Part shown: positions 25,356-34,348 of the stretch, in pieces
How positions within the stretch are numbered: the first letter of the stretch is position 1
Layout: every line of letters starts with the position of its first letter
NCBI RefSeq assembly: GCF_039905635.1
Contig: NZ_CP157000.1
Span: forward strand, 2,542,001-2,606,000
DNA: 64,000 bases
From: Microbacterium sp. ProA8
GTDB lineage: Bacteria; Actinomycetota; Actinomycetes; Actinomycetales; Microbacteriaceae
Reading direction: 5' to 3'
Notes under the pieces: model-generated
What the model saw: only the letters and a program-made list of their open reading frames with translations
What the model was told of the DNA's origin: nothing
The model's database searches: none
Position numbers and translations under genes: made by a program

Positions 25356-28300
25356 ATGTCACGACCCCAGCCCTCCGGACGCCGCCTGCGTCCGATCGTC
25401 GCCGCCACGAGCGGCATCGCGATCGCGATCGCAGGCGTCGGCCTCGCCACCCTGCCGGCCACGGCATCGCCCGCCCCTGAGGTCTCCCCCGCCTCAGCCG
25501 CGCCCGATGCAGCTGCCGTCACCAGCCACACGGTGACCCTCCTCACCGGCGACCGCGTGACGGTGACCGACCTGTCGGACGGCACCCACGCCGTCTCGGT
25601 CGACACCGCCGTCGAAGGTGCCGGTGTCCGCACGTACGAGGCGGCCGGCGACCTCCACGTCGTACCCGACGCCGCGATGCCGTATCTCGCAGCGGGCGCG
25701 CTCGACGAGGACCTGTTCAACGTCTCCCTTCTCATCGAGTACGGCTACGACGACGCGTCGGTCGACGCCACCCCGGTCATCGTCGAGCAGGATGCCGCGT
25801 CCGCCCGGAGCTACTCCGCCCCGGCACCCGGGCTCGAGGTGCAGACGGCGCTCGAGAGCATCGGCGCCTCGGCCGCGACGCTCGGCCACGACGCGGCCGC
25901 CTCCGCGTGGCAGACGCTGACCGCACCCACGGCGCGCAGCTTCTCGGCCGCGCCGGAGCTCGCCGGCGGGATCGAGGCGATCCACCTCGACGGCAAGGTG
26001 CAGGCCACGCTCGACTCGAGCGTCGGCTACATCGACGCGCCCGAGGCCTGGGCCGCCGGCCACACCGGCGCCGGCGTCACCGTGGCGGTGCTGGACACCG
26101 GCTACGACGACACCCACCCCGATCTCCAGGGCCGCGTGCTCGACGGCTCGAAGAGCTTCGTCCCCGGCGAAGAGGTGGCCGCCGACCCGAACGGCCACGG
26201 CACCCACGTCGCCTCGACGATCGCGGGAACCGGCGCCGCGAGCGACGGCACCCACCGCGGCGTCGCCGACGGCGCGCAGCTGCTCGTCGGCAAGGTGCTC
26301 GACGCCAGCGGCTGGGGCCAGGACTCGTGGATCATCGACGCGATGGAGTGGGCGGGCCAGAACGCCCCGATCGTGTCGATGAGCCTCGGATCCCCCGTGC
26401 CGTCCGACGGCAAGGATCTGATGGCCGAGTCGCTCGACCGGATCGCCGAGCAGACCGGCGCCCTCTTCGTCGTGGCCGCCGGCAACGCCGGCGCGGCCGA
26501 GACGATCGGCGCACCGGGATCGGCACAAGAGGCGCTCACCGTCGGCTCGGTCGACGACCCGTCGGGCGCGCTGTCGTGGTTCACCAGTCAGGGGCCGCTC
26601 TCCCGCTCCGGCGCATTGAAGCCCGACGTCACCGGCCCGGGCAACGACGTCACCGCGGCACGTTCCGCCGACGCCGGCGGTGAGGGCGCGTACATCGGGA
26701 TGAGCGGCACGTCGATGGCGACGCCGCACGTGGCGGGAGCCGCCGCGATCCTCCTCGGCGCGAACCCCGACTACACCACCGACCAGCTGAAGGCGGCCCT
26801 CGCCAGCACCACGGTCGACGTCGGCTACACCGCGTACCAGGGCGGCTCGGGCGTCATCGACGTCGACGCCGCACTGGAGGCACCCGTCGTCGCGTCCGGC
26901 TCGGGCGACTTCGGCATGCTGATGTGGGGCGAGGAGCCGACCCCGGTCGAGCGCACCGTCGAGTACACCAACCGGACGGATGCCGAGATCACCGTCGCCC
27001 TCACCGCGACGCTCGGCGACACGACGCCGGGCGCCGGCGGCGAGCCCGGCCCCCTGTCGGCCGGCATCGCGTTCGACGCCCTCACGCTCGACGTCGACGC
27101 GCTCACGATCCCCGCCGGTGAGACCCGCTCGGCGACGATGACGGTCGACCCGGCCAAGGTTCCTGCGGGCACCCAGCTGTCGGGCGTGCTCGTCGGATCC
27201 ATCGAGGGCGACCCCGTGACGCGGACCGCGCTCGGAACGATCGCCGAGGCGGAGCGCTACGACCTCACCATCACGGCCACCGACTTCGACGGCAACGCGA
27301 CCACCGCGTACGCGATGCTGTACGACCCCGCGACCCAATGGGCCGAGCCCGTGCTCGTCGCCGGCGAGTCCACGCTGCGCCTCATGAAGGGCGACTACAC
27401 GGTCATGTCGTTCATGGAGCTCGCGCGTACGCCCGACACCATCGCGACGGTGCTGGTCGGCGAGCCCACGCTCGAGCTGGACCAGAACCGCACGGTCGCC
27501 CTCGACGCCCGCACCGCCGAGCAGATCACGGTCGGTGTCGGTCAAGACGGGCTCGATCCCGTCTTCCGCAGGATGGACGTGACGGTCGACGACTTCGTCG
27601 CGAGCGCGATGATGCCCGTCTGGACGGATGAGATGTGGGCGCAGCCGCAGACCGTCGACGACGCCGACTTCGGCTTCACCACGCGGTGGCGGCTGCAGAC
27701 ACCGCTGCTGACGCTCACGGCGGGCAAGCAGCCGCTCGACCTCATCGAGCAGATCGGCTCCACGCTGCTCGACGGATCGTTCAAGGCGACCGCCGTGGAC
27801 GCCGGCAAGGGCAGCGCCGAGGAGTTCGCCACCGCGGACATCGCGGGCAAGATCGCCGTGGTGACCCGGTCGGCCGAGGTCTCGGCATCCCAGCGCGCCG
27901 CGAACGCGGCCGCCGCCGGCGCGAAGCTGCTCATCGTCGTCAACGACGGCGACGGTGAGTTCAACGAGTGGGTGGGATCCGAGGACTACGCGACGGATGT
28001 CGGCATCCCGGTCGCCGGGATCAGCGGCGTCGAAGGGCGTCAGCTGCTCGCGCAGCTGGCGACCAAGAAGCTGACGATCGCCGCCGTCGGGGTTCCGACC
28101 TCGGATGTCGTGTACGACATCGCCGAGTTCGGTGACGGCGAGATCCCGTCGGACCTCTCGTACGCGCACACCGCGGACGACCTCGCCCGCATCGACACCC
28201 GCTTCCACGGCCAGCGGGAGGAGATCGGCGAGTTCCGCTACGACTTCGTGCCCGGCGCGGAGTACGGCAACGGCTTCCCGATGCGCACGCAGCGCGGGAC

Positions 28301-29213
28301 CGAGCGGGCTGAGTGGGTCAACACCGACGGGCTCCGCTGGTACCAGAGCCTGGGGATCACGTCGGTCCGCTGGGAGATGCGCGACATCATGCGCAGCTAC
28401 GAGCCGGGCGAGCGCACCGAGGCCGAGTACTACGGCGGAATCGTGCGCCCGTACGTCGGGACGGGGTATTGGGTGCCCAACCTCGTGTCCGACTACGCCC
28501 AGATCAACATCCCGAGCTGGGCCGACGGCGGCGACTCGGCCCACACCGGTGCGTTCGACACCTGGAGCGAGCCGTCGACGGTGCAGCAGCTGACCGACGT
28601 GTACCTCGACGGCGAGCTGATCCGCCAGACCGAGCACCAGGGTGCGAACGTCTTCGACCTGCCCGACGGCGAGCACGACTGGCGCGTGGTGAGCACCGCG
28701 ACCCACGACGGCTCGCACCTGGCGGGATCCACGAAGACGGTGAGCGACTGGACGTTCCGCGCCACCGGCAAGCTGGGCGATTGGGAGTACCAGCTGCTCC
28801 CGCTGATCCAGGCGTACTACGACGTCGACGTCAACGCGCAGAACCTCGTCGGCGAAGGCCGCAAGAAGGGCTCGGGAGTCACCCTGGGCCTGGAGCTCGG
28901 ACACGTCGCGGGCACCTCCCCCGCCGGCGCGATCACCGACGCCACGCTCGAGGCCCGCACCGCGGGCGGCGATTGGGTGCCGGTGGCCCTGTCTTCGGCG
29001 GAGACGGATGCCCCGACGGGCGCTGTCGAGCATGACGGCGGCATCTTCGTCGAGTCGCGCGCCTGGGTCAGCGGATTCTCCGCCCAGATCCCGGTGCCCG
29101 ACAAGGGCGGCTGGGTCGACCTGCGTGTGACCGCGACGGATGCCGAGGGCAACACGTTCTCGCAGGAGATCGAGCGCGCGTTCGAGGCCACGCCGGCCAA
29201 GGGCGCCCGCTAA
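25356..29213 (+). CDS. Large secreted S8 (subtilisin-like) serine protease
   Basis: A 1285-residue exported protease. Signal peptide: RRLRPIVAATSGIAIAIAGVG, likely cleaved after ATA-SPA. A prodomain precedes the catalytic domain, whose triad is Asp247 (VLDTGYDD), His281 (NGHGTH) and Ser453 (GTSMATPHVAG), with Asn in VVAAGNAG. Fn3-like segments follow, then a PA-type domain (about 810-910). The C-terminal third is beta-rich with no membrane anchor or sorting motif, so it should be released. A perfect hairpin at 29225-29264 ends the transcript. Confidence 0.95.
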   Translation: MSRPQPSGRRLRPIVAATSGIAIAIAGVGLATLPATASPAPEVSPASAAPDAAAVTSHTVTLLTGDRVTVTDLSDGTHAVSVDTAVEGAGVRTYEAAGDLHVVPDAAMPYLAAGALDEDLFNVSLLIEYGYDDASVDATPVIVEQDAASARSYSAPAPGLEVQTALESIGASAATLGHDAAASAWQTLTAPTARSFSAAPELAGGIEAIHLDGKVQATLDSSVGYIDAPEAWAAGHTGAGVTVAVLDTGYDDTHPDLQGRVLDGSKSFVPGEEVAADPNGHGTHVASTIAGTGAASDGTHRGVADGAQLLVGKVLDASGWGQDSWIIDAMEWAGQNAPIVSMSLGSPVPSDGKDLMAESLDRIAEQTGALFVVAAGNAGAAETIGAPGSAQEALTVGSVDDPSGALSWFTSQGPLSRSGALKPDVTGPGNDVTAARSADAGGEGAYIGMSGTSMATPHVAGAAAILLGANPDYTTDQLKAALASTTVDVGYTAYQGGSGVIDVDAALEAPVVASGSGDFGMLMWGEEPTPVERTVEYTNRTDAEITVALTATLGDTTPGAGGEPGPLSAGIAFDALTLDVDALTIPAGETRSATMTVDPAKVPAGTQLSGVLVGSIEGDPVTRTALGTIAEAERYDLTITATDFDGNATTAYAMLYDPATQWAEPVLVAGESTLRLMKGDYTVMSFMELARTPDTIATVLVGEPTLELDQNRTVALDARTAEQITVGVGQDGLDPVFRRMDVTVDDFVASAMMPVWTDEMWAQPQTVDDADFGFTTRWRLQTPLLTLTAGKQPLDLIEQIGSTLLDGSFKATAVDAGKGSAEEFATADIAGKIAVVTRSAEVSASQRAANAAAAGAKLLIVVNDGDGEFNEWVGSEDYATDVGIPVAGISGVEGRQLLAQLATKKLTIAAVGVPTSDVVYDIAEFGDGEIPSDLSYAHTADDLARIDTRFHGQREEIGEFRYDFVPGAEYGNGFPMRTQRGTERAEWVNTDGLRWYQSLGITSVRWEMRDIMRSYEPGERTEAEYYGGIVRPYVGTGYWVPNLVSDYAQINIPSWADGGDSAHTGAFDTWSEPSTVQQLTDVYLDGELIRQTEHQGANVFDLPDGEHDWRVVSTATHDGSHLAGSTKTVSDWTFRATGKLGDWEYQLLPLIQAYYDVDVNAQNLVGEGRKKGSGVTLGLELGHVAGTSPAGAITDATLEARTAGGDWVPVALSSAETDAPTGAVEHDGGIFVESRAWVSGFSAQIPVPDKGGWVDLRVTATDAEGNTFSQEIERAFEATPAKGAR

Positions 29214-29224
29214 GCGCAGCGCGC

Positions 29225-29264
29225 CACGAAGGGCTCCGACGCACGCGTGTCGGAGCCCTTCGTG
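29225..29264. terminator. Perfect 16-bp hairpin between convergent genes
   Basis: CACGAAGGGCTCCGAC (29225-29240) and GTCGGAGCCCTTCGTG (29249-29264) pair perfectly around an 8-nt loop (GCACGCGT). There is no U tract, as is usual for actinobacterial hairpin terminators. It lies just after the subtilase and before the convergent kinase gene, so it can serve both. Confidence 0.85.
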
Positions 29265-29323
29265 CTGCGCCCGCGGCGCGGCCGAGGGCTAGTCTCGCGG
29301 ACTCTTACCGGGCCAACAGCCGC

Positions 29324-30148
29324 TCACCAGAGCATCCCGATCAGGTGGGCGAACAGGTCCTCCGAGTCGTTGTCGAGACCCCGCCGCGCGAACCACGTCG
29401 AGATGTTCACCACGTCGCGGTGCAGGAAATCGAGCCCCTGCGGGTTGGCGGCCACGTCGACGATCTGGGGCAGGTCGATCACCACGATGCGCCCGTGGTG
29501 GTCGAGCAGGTTGTACGGCGACAGATCGCCGTGCGCGAAACCGGCACCGGCGAACGCCTCGAGGATGCCGACGACCTGGGCGAAGGCATCCTGCAGCTCC
29601 TCGCCGTGCAGTCTGCTCTGAGCGAGTCGCGGCGCCGCGGCGCGGCCGTCGCCGACGAACTCCATGAGCACCTCGGTGTCGCTCACCTGCACCGGATAGG
29701 GCACGGGAACGCCGGCCTGCCAGGCTCGGCGCAGCGCCTCGAACTCGCTGTGCGCCCAGTGCCCGGCCGCCACGGAGCGGCCGTGCGCCGACTTGCGGCC
29801 CACCGCGCGGGCGTCGCGGGTGTTGCGCATGGTGCGGCCCTCTTCGTAGCTGCCCGAGCGATGGAAATCACTGTGATGCGTCGTGCGATACCGCTTCGCG
29901 GCGAGCAGCACGCCGGCGGTGCCGGGGACGGCGCGCTCGATGAGGTGCACGTCTGCCTCCTTGCCGGTCTTGACGACGCCGAGCTCGGTGTCGAAGGCCG
30001 CTGAGGCGGTGACGAGCCAGTGCGGATGCGGCAGTGGCCCGCGCTGAGTGGGAGACGAGGCCGGCCAGGTGGACCAGCGCTGATCGGTGCCGGGTTCGAG
30101 TTCCGGCGAGAGAAGGGATGCGGACGCGTCGAAGCGTGCGGATGACAT
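29324..30148 (-). CDS. RIO1-family serine/threonine kinase-like protein
   Basis: A 274-residue protein. The nucleotide-binding lobe has GVVKTGKEADVHLIE and the ATP-binding Lys in LLAAKRYR; the catalytic loop is FAHGDLSPYNLLDH and the metal-binding Asp is in IVVIDLPQIVD. These are RIO kinase landmarks. Bacterial RIO proteins have no established substrate. A 20-codon ORF with a strong ribosome site ends 33 nt before its ATG (30182-30244) and may affect its translation. Confidence 0.88.
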   Translation of the reverse strand: MSSARFDASASLLSPELEPGTDQRWSTWPASSPTQRGPLPHPHWLVTASAAFDTELGVVKTGKEADVHLIERAVPGTAGVLLAAKRYRTTHHSDFHRSGSYEEGRTMRNTRDARAVGRKSAHGRSVAAGHWAHSEFEALRRAWQAGVPVPYPVQVSDTEVLMEFVGDGRAAAPRLAQSRLHGEELQDAFAQVVGILEAFAGAGFAHGDLSPYNLLDHHGRIVVIDLPQIVDVAANPQGLDFLHRDVVNISTWFARRGLDNDSEDLFAHLIGMLW

Positions 30149-30181
30149 CGGGTGGACACTCCAGGATGGGAGGTCACCGGA

Positions 30182-30244
30182 TCAGTGGGTGCGGGCGACC
30201 TCGAGGGAAGAGAACAGGACACAGGGCGTGGCAAAGGCAGCCAT
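30182..30244 (-). CDS. Putative 20-residue leader peptide upstream of the RIO kinase
   Basis: ATG 30244 is preceded by GGGAAGGAGGAACGACG, a near-perfect ribosome site at ideal spacing, and encodes MAAFATPCVLFSSLEVARTH before TGA at 30184-30182. The RIO ATG follows 33 nt later and has a much poorer ribosome site. This is the layout of a regulatory leader peptide or a coupling ORF. Only the start, spacing and stop support it; no homologue is known to me. Confidence 0.5.
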   Translation of the reverse strand: MAAFATPCVLFSSLEVARTH

Positions 30245-30346
30245 CGTCGTTCCTCCTTCCCGGTAAGGGTGCCGCGGCACCGATTCGCTTCACTGTAGCG
30301 GAGCCAGGGTTCGGCATCCATCAACCCCGCCCCCTTTCCGTCTGAT

Positions 30347-30558
30347 GTGAACGGGTGCGGTGTCGTTGTCGGCGAGCACTACACGCTCGCGACCGCCTTC
30401 GCCGACGGGTTCCCCGACGGTCGCGGACTGTGCCGTCTGTGTCATCGGTCGCACTGGGCAGCGGTGGCGGGCTCGTCCCCCGCGACGCCTCAGACGACAG
30501 AGAGACGGATGCCGAGACCCATCGGCGCCGGCAATGGTTCAACGAGCACGGGTGGTAG
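30347..30558 (+). pseudogene. Frameshifted relative of the small Cys-rich protein
   Basis: From GTG 30347 one frame reads NGCGVVVGEHYTLATAF then ADGFPDGRGLCRLCHR, matching LADGYPDGRAMCAVCHR of the gene at 23907. The matching end, LVPRDASDDRETDAETH then RRRQWFNEHGW, continues in another frame to TAG 30558. Between CHR and LVP there are 23 nt against 27 in the intact copy, so the reading shifts. It may be a decayed paralogue, a sequencing error or a programmed shift. The intact copy's N-terminal CxxxxC region is absent here. Confidence 0.65.
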
Positions 30559-30571
30559 CCGGCGCACACGA

Positions 30572-30600
30572 ATGGCGCTCGACACAGGTCCGAGCGCCAT
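30572..30600. terminator. Hairpin between convergent genes
   Basis: ATGGCGCTCG (30572-30581) pairs perfectly with CGAGCGCCAT (30591-30600) around a 9-nt loop. It sits just after the Cys-rich pseudogene and before the end of the secreted protein gene on the other strand. Confidence 0.65.
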
Positions 30601-30646
30601 CCGCAGGCTGTCGTGATCGACGGACTAGGTGCCCGTCGTCACTTCA

Positions 30647-32608
30647 TCACGGCAGGGTCTTGTTGTTGTCGATCATCAGCGACGAGACCTCCTTGCAGCT
30701 GGCGGCGACATCGTCGTGGGCCAGGTTCGTGCTGTCATAGCTGACACGCCACGAGAACGAGCCCGACGTGGTGTACGCCGTCGTGTTGGACGTACTCACT
30801 GTCGCCGGCGAGGGCGACCCGGCGCCGGCCACGCCACCCGCGTCCGGGATGGCGACCGGCTGCGTCCATGCCGGGTCACCGGCACAGGTCCCGTTCGTGA
30901 AGAACTCGAACAGCACCGTCCCCTTCATGTTGCCGCCGGGCGAGGCGGTCACCGTGGCGGAGTCGTTCGGAACCCACCGCTGCGCCGTGCTCATCGTCGT
31001 GGGAATCGTGTTCACCATGACATCCTCGTTGGCGACGTTGCACGCCGTGTTGTGAGTCTGCGCCGTCGTGTTCGGCAGGCTTCCGTTGTACTCGGCCACC
31101 CAGTGGTACTCGCCGGGAGCGAGCGGAGCGAACGGAGCCGGGCTGTACTGCCCGTTCCCGGTCACCGCCACCGCCGCCGACGTGTAGACGAGCGGTCCAC
31201 ACACGGTCGCGCTCGGCCCGTAGAGCTTGAACACGATCTCTCCTCCGGCCGCTGCGCCCGCTGCGGGCGGAGTCGGTCCGGCGTGGATGATCGCCGCGGT
31301 CGGCTGGGGGGCAGTGCCCCCGAGTGTCGCCGTGTCGGTCACGTTGCCGCCGAGGTAGACAGCTGGCCCTGCCTGCGTGGTGAGTGTCGGCGTCACGGGA
31401 TTGACCGTGAAGCACTCACCCGAGGTGGAGTCGCTCGATCCTGGGATCGCGTTCGCGGAGTCGCCGGTGAAGGTCGCCCGCCAGCAGTATCGTCCGGCCG
31501 ACGTCACATAGGCCGGTGGCGATGCGACCGTGACGGGGTACTCCGTGGCGGCCGCCGGGAGGTTTGTCGAGCCGATGCTCGTCCCCTCCTTGCCGGTTGT
31601 TCCGTCACAGGTGCCGGCGTCGAGCTTGCACAGCCAGAAGGCTACTGAGCCTGCCGGGTCGGCCGTGCCGCCGGTGACGTCGACGACCGCGGAGTCCTTC
31701 ACTGTCAGAACGCCGGTTCCGATCGAGATGCCCGCTGGCGTGATCGCCGTGCCGCTGCCGTCGGTCGGCGTCGTCACGGTTGTGGACTCGCAGTTGCTGA
31801 GCGTGATCCGCTGCAGGATCGTGTCTTTGTAGTCGGCGGTGTCGGAGTTTCCGGTGACCGTGCTCGGGATGACGTTGGCGAACGCGAGGCACTCGCCGCC
31901 CGACCCCAGATCGTTGGCGGTGAGGTTGATCGCAGCCTCGCCGCGGAAACCGTCGGCGCTGAACTCGGCGTCGTAGTCCTGAAGAGGGACAGCGTCGCTC
32001 AGCGTGAGGACGCCGTTGACCAGCTCCCATTCGCGCACGAGGAGCGTGGTGCTGCCTCCCTGCTGATCCCAGAGGATCAGGAAGTCGCCTACGGCCCTGT
32101 TTGCCCACGGGTTGCAGTTGTCGATCAGCTGCTGCTGCGTCGCCGTGCCGTACGCACATGCGGCGGGGGCCTCGTCAGCCATGAACTCGTACGCGATGAA
32201 GCCGCTTCCCGTCGACTTGTCACGCTGCCACGCGAAGTACAGGTAGTCATCGCCGTCCACACGCGCGGTGTCGAGCCACGTCGTGTTGAGGTCGACCTGC
32301 GCATTCGGGTTGGTCTCACCGAGTGTCGGCGGCGCGTCGTCGTGGATGACTCCGATCTTGGTCGTGCTCGCGTTCAGCGGTCCCAGCTCTTTGGTGTTCC
32401 CGGCGGGATCGGTGATCGGCGTCAGGTCGGGATCCGTGTCATCCGGCACGATGCCGTCGATGTTGTACGGTCCGATGATGTCCGCGGACGCACCGGGTGC
32501 GACCAGGACGGAGGCCACCAAGGCGAGAGCGGCTGCGGCGACCGCCCAAGGAGCGCGCCTGCGACGCGCTGGAATCTCCCGACAGTCGTTCGGGTCCTGA
32601 CTGTTCAT
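30647..32608 (-). CDS. Secreted protein with repeated Ig-like domains
   Basis: A 653-residue exported protein. ATG 32608 (MNSQDPND) follows GAGAAGGG and starts a basic region (RRRRAPW) and signal peptide (AVAAAALALVASVLVAPGASA). A ~250-residue N-terminal domain (TTWLDTARVDGDDYLYFAWQ) precedes at least three Ig-like beta domains, each with a Cys pair and a (R)YCWRA or YHWVAEY or SFSWRVSY strand. There is no LPxTG or C-terminal helix, so it may be released or loosely held. It is divergent from an atypical LuxR-type regulator. Confidence 0.85.
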   Translation of the reverse strand: MNSQDPNDCREIPARRRRAPWAVAAAALALVASVLVAPGASADIIGPYNIDGIVPDDTDPDLTPITDPAGNTKELGPLNASTTKIGVIHDDAPPTLGETNPNAQVDLNTTWLDTARVDGDDYLYFAWQRDKSTGSGFIAYEFMADEAPAACAYGTATQQQLIDNCNPWANRAVGDFLILWDQQGGSTTLLVREWELVNGVLTLSDAVPLQDYDAEFSADGFRGEAAINLTANDLGSGGECLAFANVIPSTVTGNSDTADYKDTILQRITLSNCESTTVTTPTDGSGTAITPAGISIGTGVLTVKDSAVVDVTGGTADPAGSVAFWLCKLDAGTCDGTTGKEGTSIGSTNLPAAATEYPVTVASPPAYVTSAGRYCWRATFTGDSANAIPGSSDSTSGECFTVNPVTPTLTTQAGPAVYLGGNVTDTATLGGTAPQPTAAIIHAGPTPPAAGAAAGGEIVFKLYGPSATVCGPLVYTSAAVAVTGNGQYSPAPFAPLAPGEYHWVAEYNGSLPNTTAQTHNTACNVANEDVMVNTIPTTMSTAQRWVPNDSATVTASPGGNMKGTVLFEFFTNGTCAGDPAWTQPVAIPDAGGVAGAGSPSPATVSTSNTTAYTTSGSFSWRVSYDSTNLAHDDVAASCKEVSSLMIDNNKTLP

Positions 32609-32771
32609 GGCATACCCTTCTCTCGGCGCGCCACTGGTCACGGCGCTCGACAGGACTTACGCTAGAAATCGCGTGGGGACGCGACCATCGGCAACTGGGT
32701 ACCGGGGTGTGGGGAAACTCCCTAGGGTGATCCGTCCCGAGCGAGAAGGCGCGCGATTCGGGGGAGGAATC

Positions 32772-33377
32772 GTGAGCACGGAAGTGACGTTCGCACTGGT
32801 GGTCGCTGGGGATCATGTCAGGGCGGACTACGTGGCGCTGCTGGGACGGCTGGGACTGTCGTCGGCGTCGTTCGGACGCGCAAGGGATGCCGCGGCCTGG
32901 CTGAACGGCCAGGTCCCCGCGGTGGCGATCCTCGAGGTCGAGGACGGCGGCTGCGGTTTCCTGCGCGAGCTGAGGGACCGCTACGGGCCCGACATGCCCG
33001 CGGTGCTCGTGTCGGCCGACCGCATCACGCCGGCCGACGTGGTCGCGGGGCTTCTCGTCGGCGCCGACGACTACGCCGCCGAGTCCATGGACGCCGAGGA
33101 GTTCCTCGCTCGCGTGCGGCGGCTGATCGAGCGCACGCGCCCGCTGCATGTCGCGACAGCCGATCTGACGAAGCTCTCGGCGCTGACTCAGCGCGAACGG
33201 GAAGTACTCGCGCTGACGGCGGAGGGCCTGGGGCAGAAGCAGGTGGCGACGGCGATGGGCATCAGCATCAAGACCGTCGGCGCCCACATGCAGAACCTGC
33301 TGGTCAAGCTGGGCGTCCACTCCCGTATGGAGGCCGTCGCACTCGCCGCCCGCGCCGCCGTCACGGCCGGCGTCTGA
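32772..33377 (+). CDS. LuxR/NarL-type regulator with degenerate receiver domain
   Basis: A 201-residue protein. The N-terminal half has the receiver fold (FALVVAGDHVRADYV, ILEVEDGG, GLLVGADDYAAESMDAEEFLARV). The phospho-acceptor Asp is replaced by Glu55 (AILEVED) and the conserved Lys of the GADDY..KP loop is absent. The C-terminal LuxR helix-turn-helix is intact (LTQREREVLALTAEGLGQKQ, GISIKTVGAHMQNLLVKLGV). GTG 32772 follows GGGGAGGAATC. It is probably phosphorylation-independent and may control the divergent secreted gene. Confidence 0.85.
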   Translation: MSTEVTFALVVAGDHVRADYVALLGRLGLSSASFGRARDAAAWLNGQVPAVAILEVEDGGCGFLRELRDRYGPDMPAVLVSADRITPADVVAGLLVGADDYAAESMDAEEFLARVRRLIERTRPLHVATADLTKLSALTQREREVLALTAEGLGQKQVATAMGISIKTVGAHMQNLLVKLGVHSRMEAVALAARAAVTAGV

Positions 33378-33428
33378 CCGGGCCGCGCGTAGGCGCTGCG
33401 GTGGACGGCGCAGCAGGCGCGGTCAGCG

Positions 33429-33878
33429 TCATCGCAGCGCGGTGCGGCTCGTCGCCGTGGATTCGAGCGTCACGCCATCAGGTACGAAGACGGTGACGAT
33501 CGGCGGATGCCACTCCCCCGCCACCGTGACCCGTGCAGAGACGCCGTCGGGGCTCGTGGCGGAGACGAGTCGCGCCCTGTCTCCGATGGCATCCATTATC
33601 GCGACCGCCTCGCGACGTACGCCGGCATCGGTGAGCGTGGCGACGGGCTCACCGCCGGCGACGGAGAGCTCGAAGCCGTCCGCGGCGGCGAGGGCTGCGG
33701 CATCCGCCACCGCATCGAGCTGCTTCTGCGCGAGGTACAGGCTCGTCGCCGCGGTACAGACGAGGATCATTGCGATCGCGAGCACCGCGTAGCCGAGCGT
33801 CAGGATCAGCACACTCCCCTCGTCGTCCGCCTCCGGCATTCGCCGCGCGCCGCCGCCTCTGCGCACCGAAAGCCTCAT
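33429..33878 (-). CDS. TadE/TadG-like pilus assembly protein (last gene of the Tad operon)
   Basis: A 149-residue protein with one N-terminal helix (VLILTLGYAVLAIAMILVC) preceded by DDEGS, a prepilin-like GS-hydrophobic junction. This is followed by the LDAVADAAALAAADGFEL pattern of TadE/TadG-type pseudopilins. A short extracytoplasmic domain ends the chain. Its ATG overlaps the upstream TadE-like stop (33875-33878). It is likely an accessory pilus or secretion component. Confidence 0.8.
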   Translation of the reverse strand: MRLSVRRGGGARRMPEADDEGSVLILTLGYAVLAIAMILVCTAATSLYLAQKQLDAVADAAALAAADGFELSVAGGEPVATLTDAGVRREAVAIMDAIGDRARLVSATSPDGVSARVTVAGEWHPPIVTVFVPDGVTLESTATSRTALR

Positions 33879-34348
33879 TGTCCGCTCCAGAACCGCGACA
33901 CCTTGTGCGCGCCCGTCGCTTCGACCGGGACCGCCGCGATGTCCTCGAGTCCGAGAACCGGCGGAACCAGCGGCAGTGTCACCGCGGTGCTCACCGTGAC
34001 GTGCAGGGTTGCGCCCGCCCGCGGGCAGGAGGCCCCAGCCGGGGTGCAGCCGATCGACAGGTCCACGTCGTCGAGGCCGTACTCCTGCGACACCGCAGCG
34101 AGGACGGCATCGGCGCGGTTGCGCGCGTCGTCCGCGTCGGTGGCGGTCGACACGGCACGGGCGATGTGCCGCGCCGCCGCTTCAGCGCCGAGGCTCTGCC
34201 CCTGGATGAGTCCGAGCGAGACGATGAGGTACACCAGCGGCACCAGCATCAGCAGCCCGAGGAGGATGAACTCCAGCGCCGCAGAGCCGCGTTCCGCGTC
34301 GTCACCGGCAGCCGCGACGAGCTCAGTCGAAAGATTCGACGGGCGCAT
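33875..34348 (-). CDS. TadE-like pseudopilin
   Basis: A 157-residue protein with ERGSAALEFILLGLLMLVPLVYLIVSLGL, the typical TadE opening with the Glu+5 residue, and an AAARHIARAVSTA helix. The rest is an extracytoplasmic domain with a Cys pair (GCTPAGASC). The start lies 26 nt inside the preceding gene. TadE/TadG-type proteins are minor components of Flp pilus systems. Confidence 0.85.
   Translation of the reverse strand: MRPSNLSTELVAAAGDDAERGSAALEFILLGLLMLVPLVYLIVSLGLIQGQSLGAEAAARHIARAVSTATDADDARNRADAVLAAVSQEYGLDDVDLSIGCTPAGASCPRAGATLHVTVSTAVTLPLVPPVLGLEDIAAVPVEATGAHKVSRFWSGQ

Noticed and set aside
25494..29033. 1179-codon open frame on the minus strand
   Set aside because: It is the antisense shadow of the subtilase gene; its composition is Arg/Gly/Val-heavy with no domain, as expected opposite high-GC codons.
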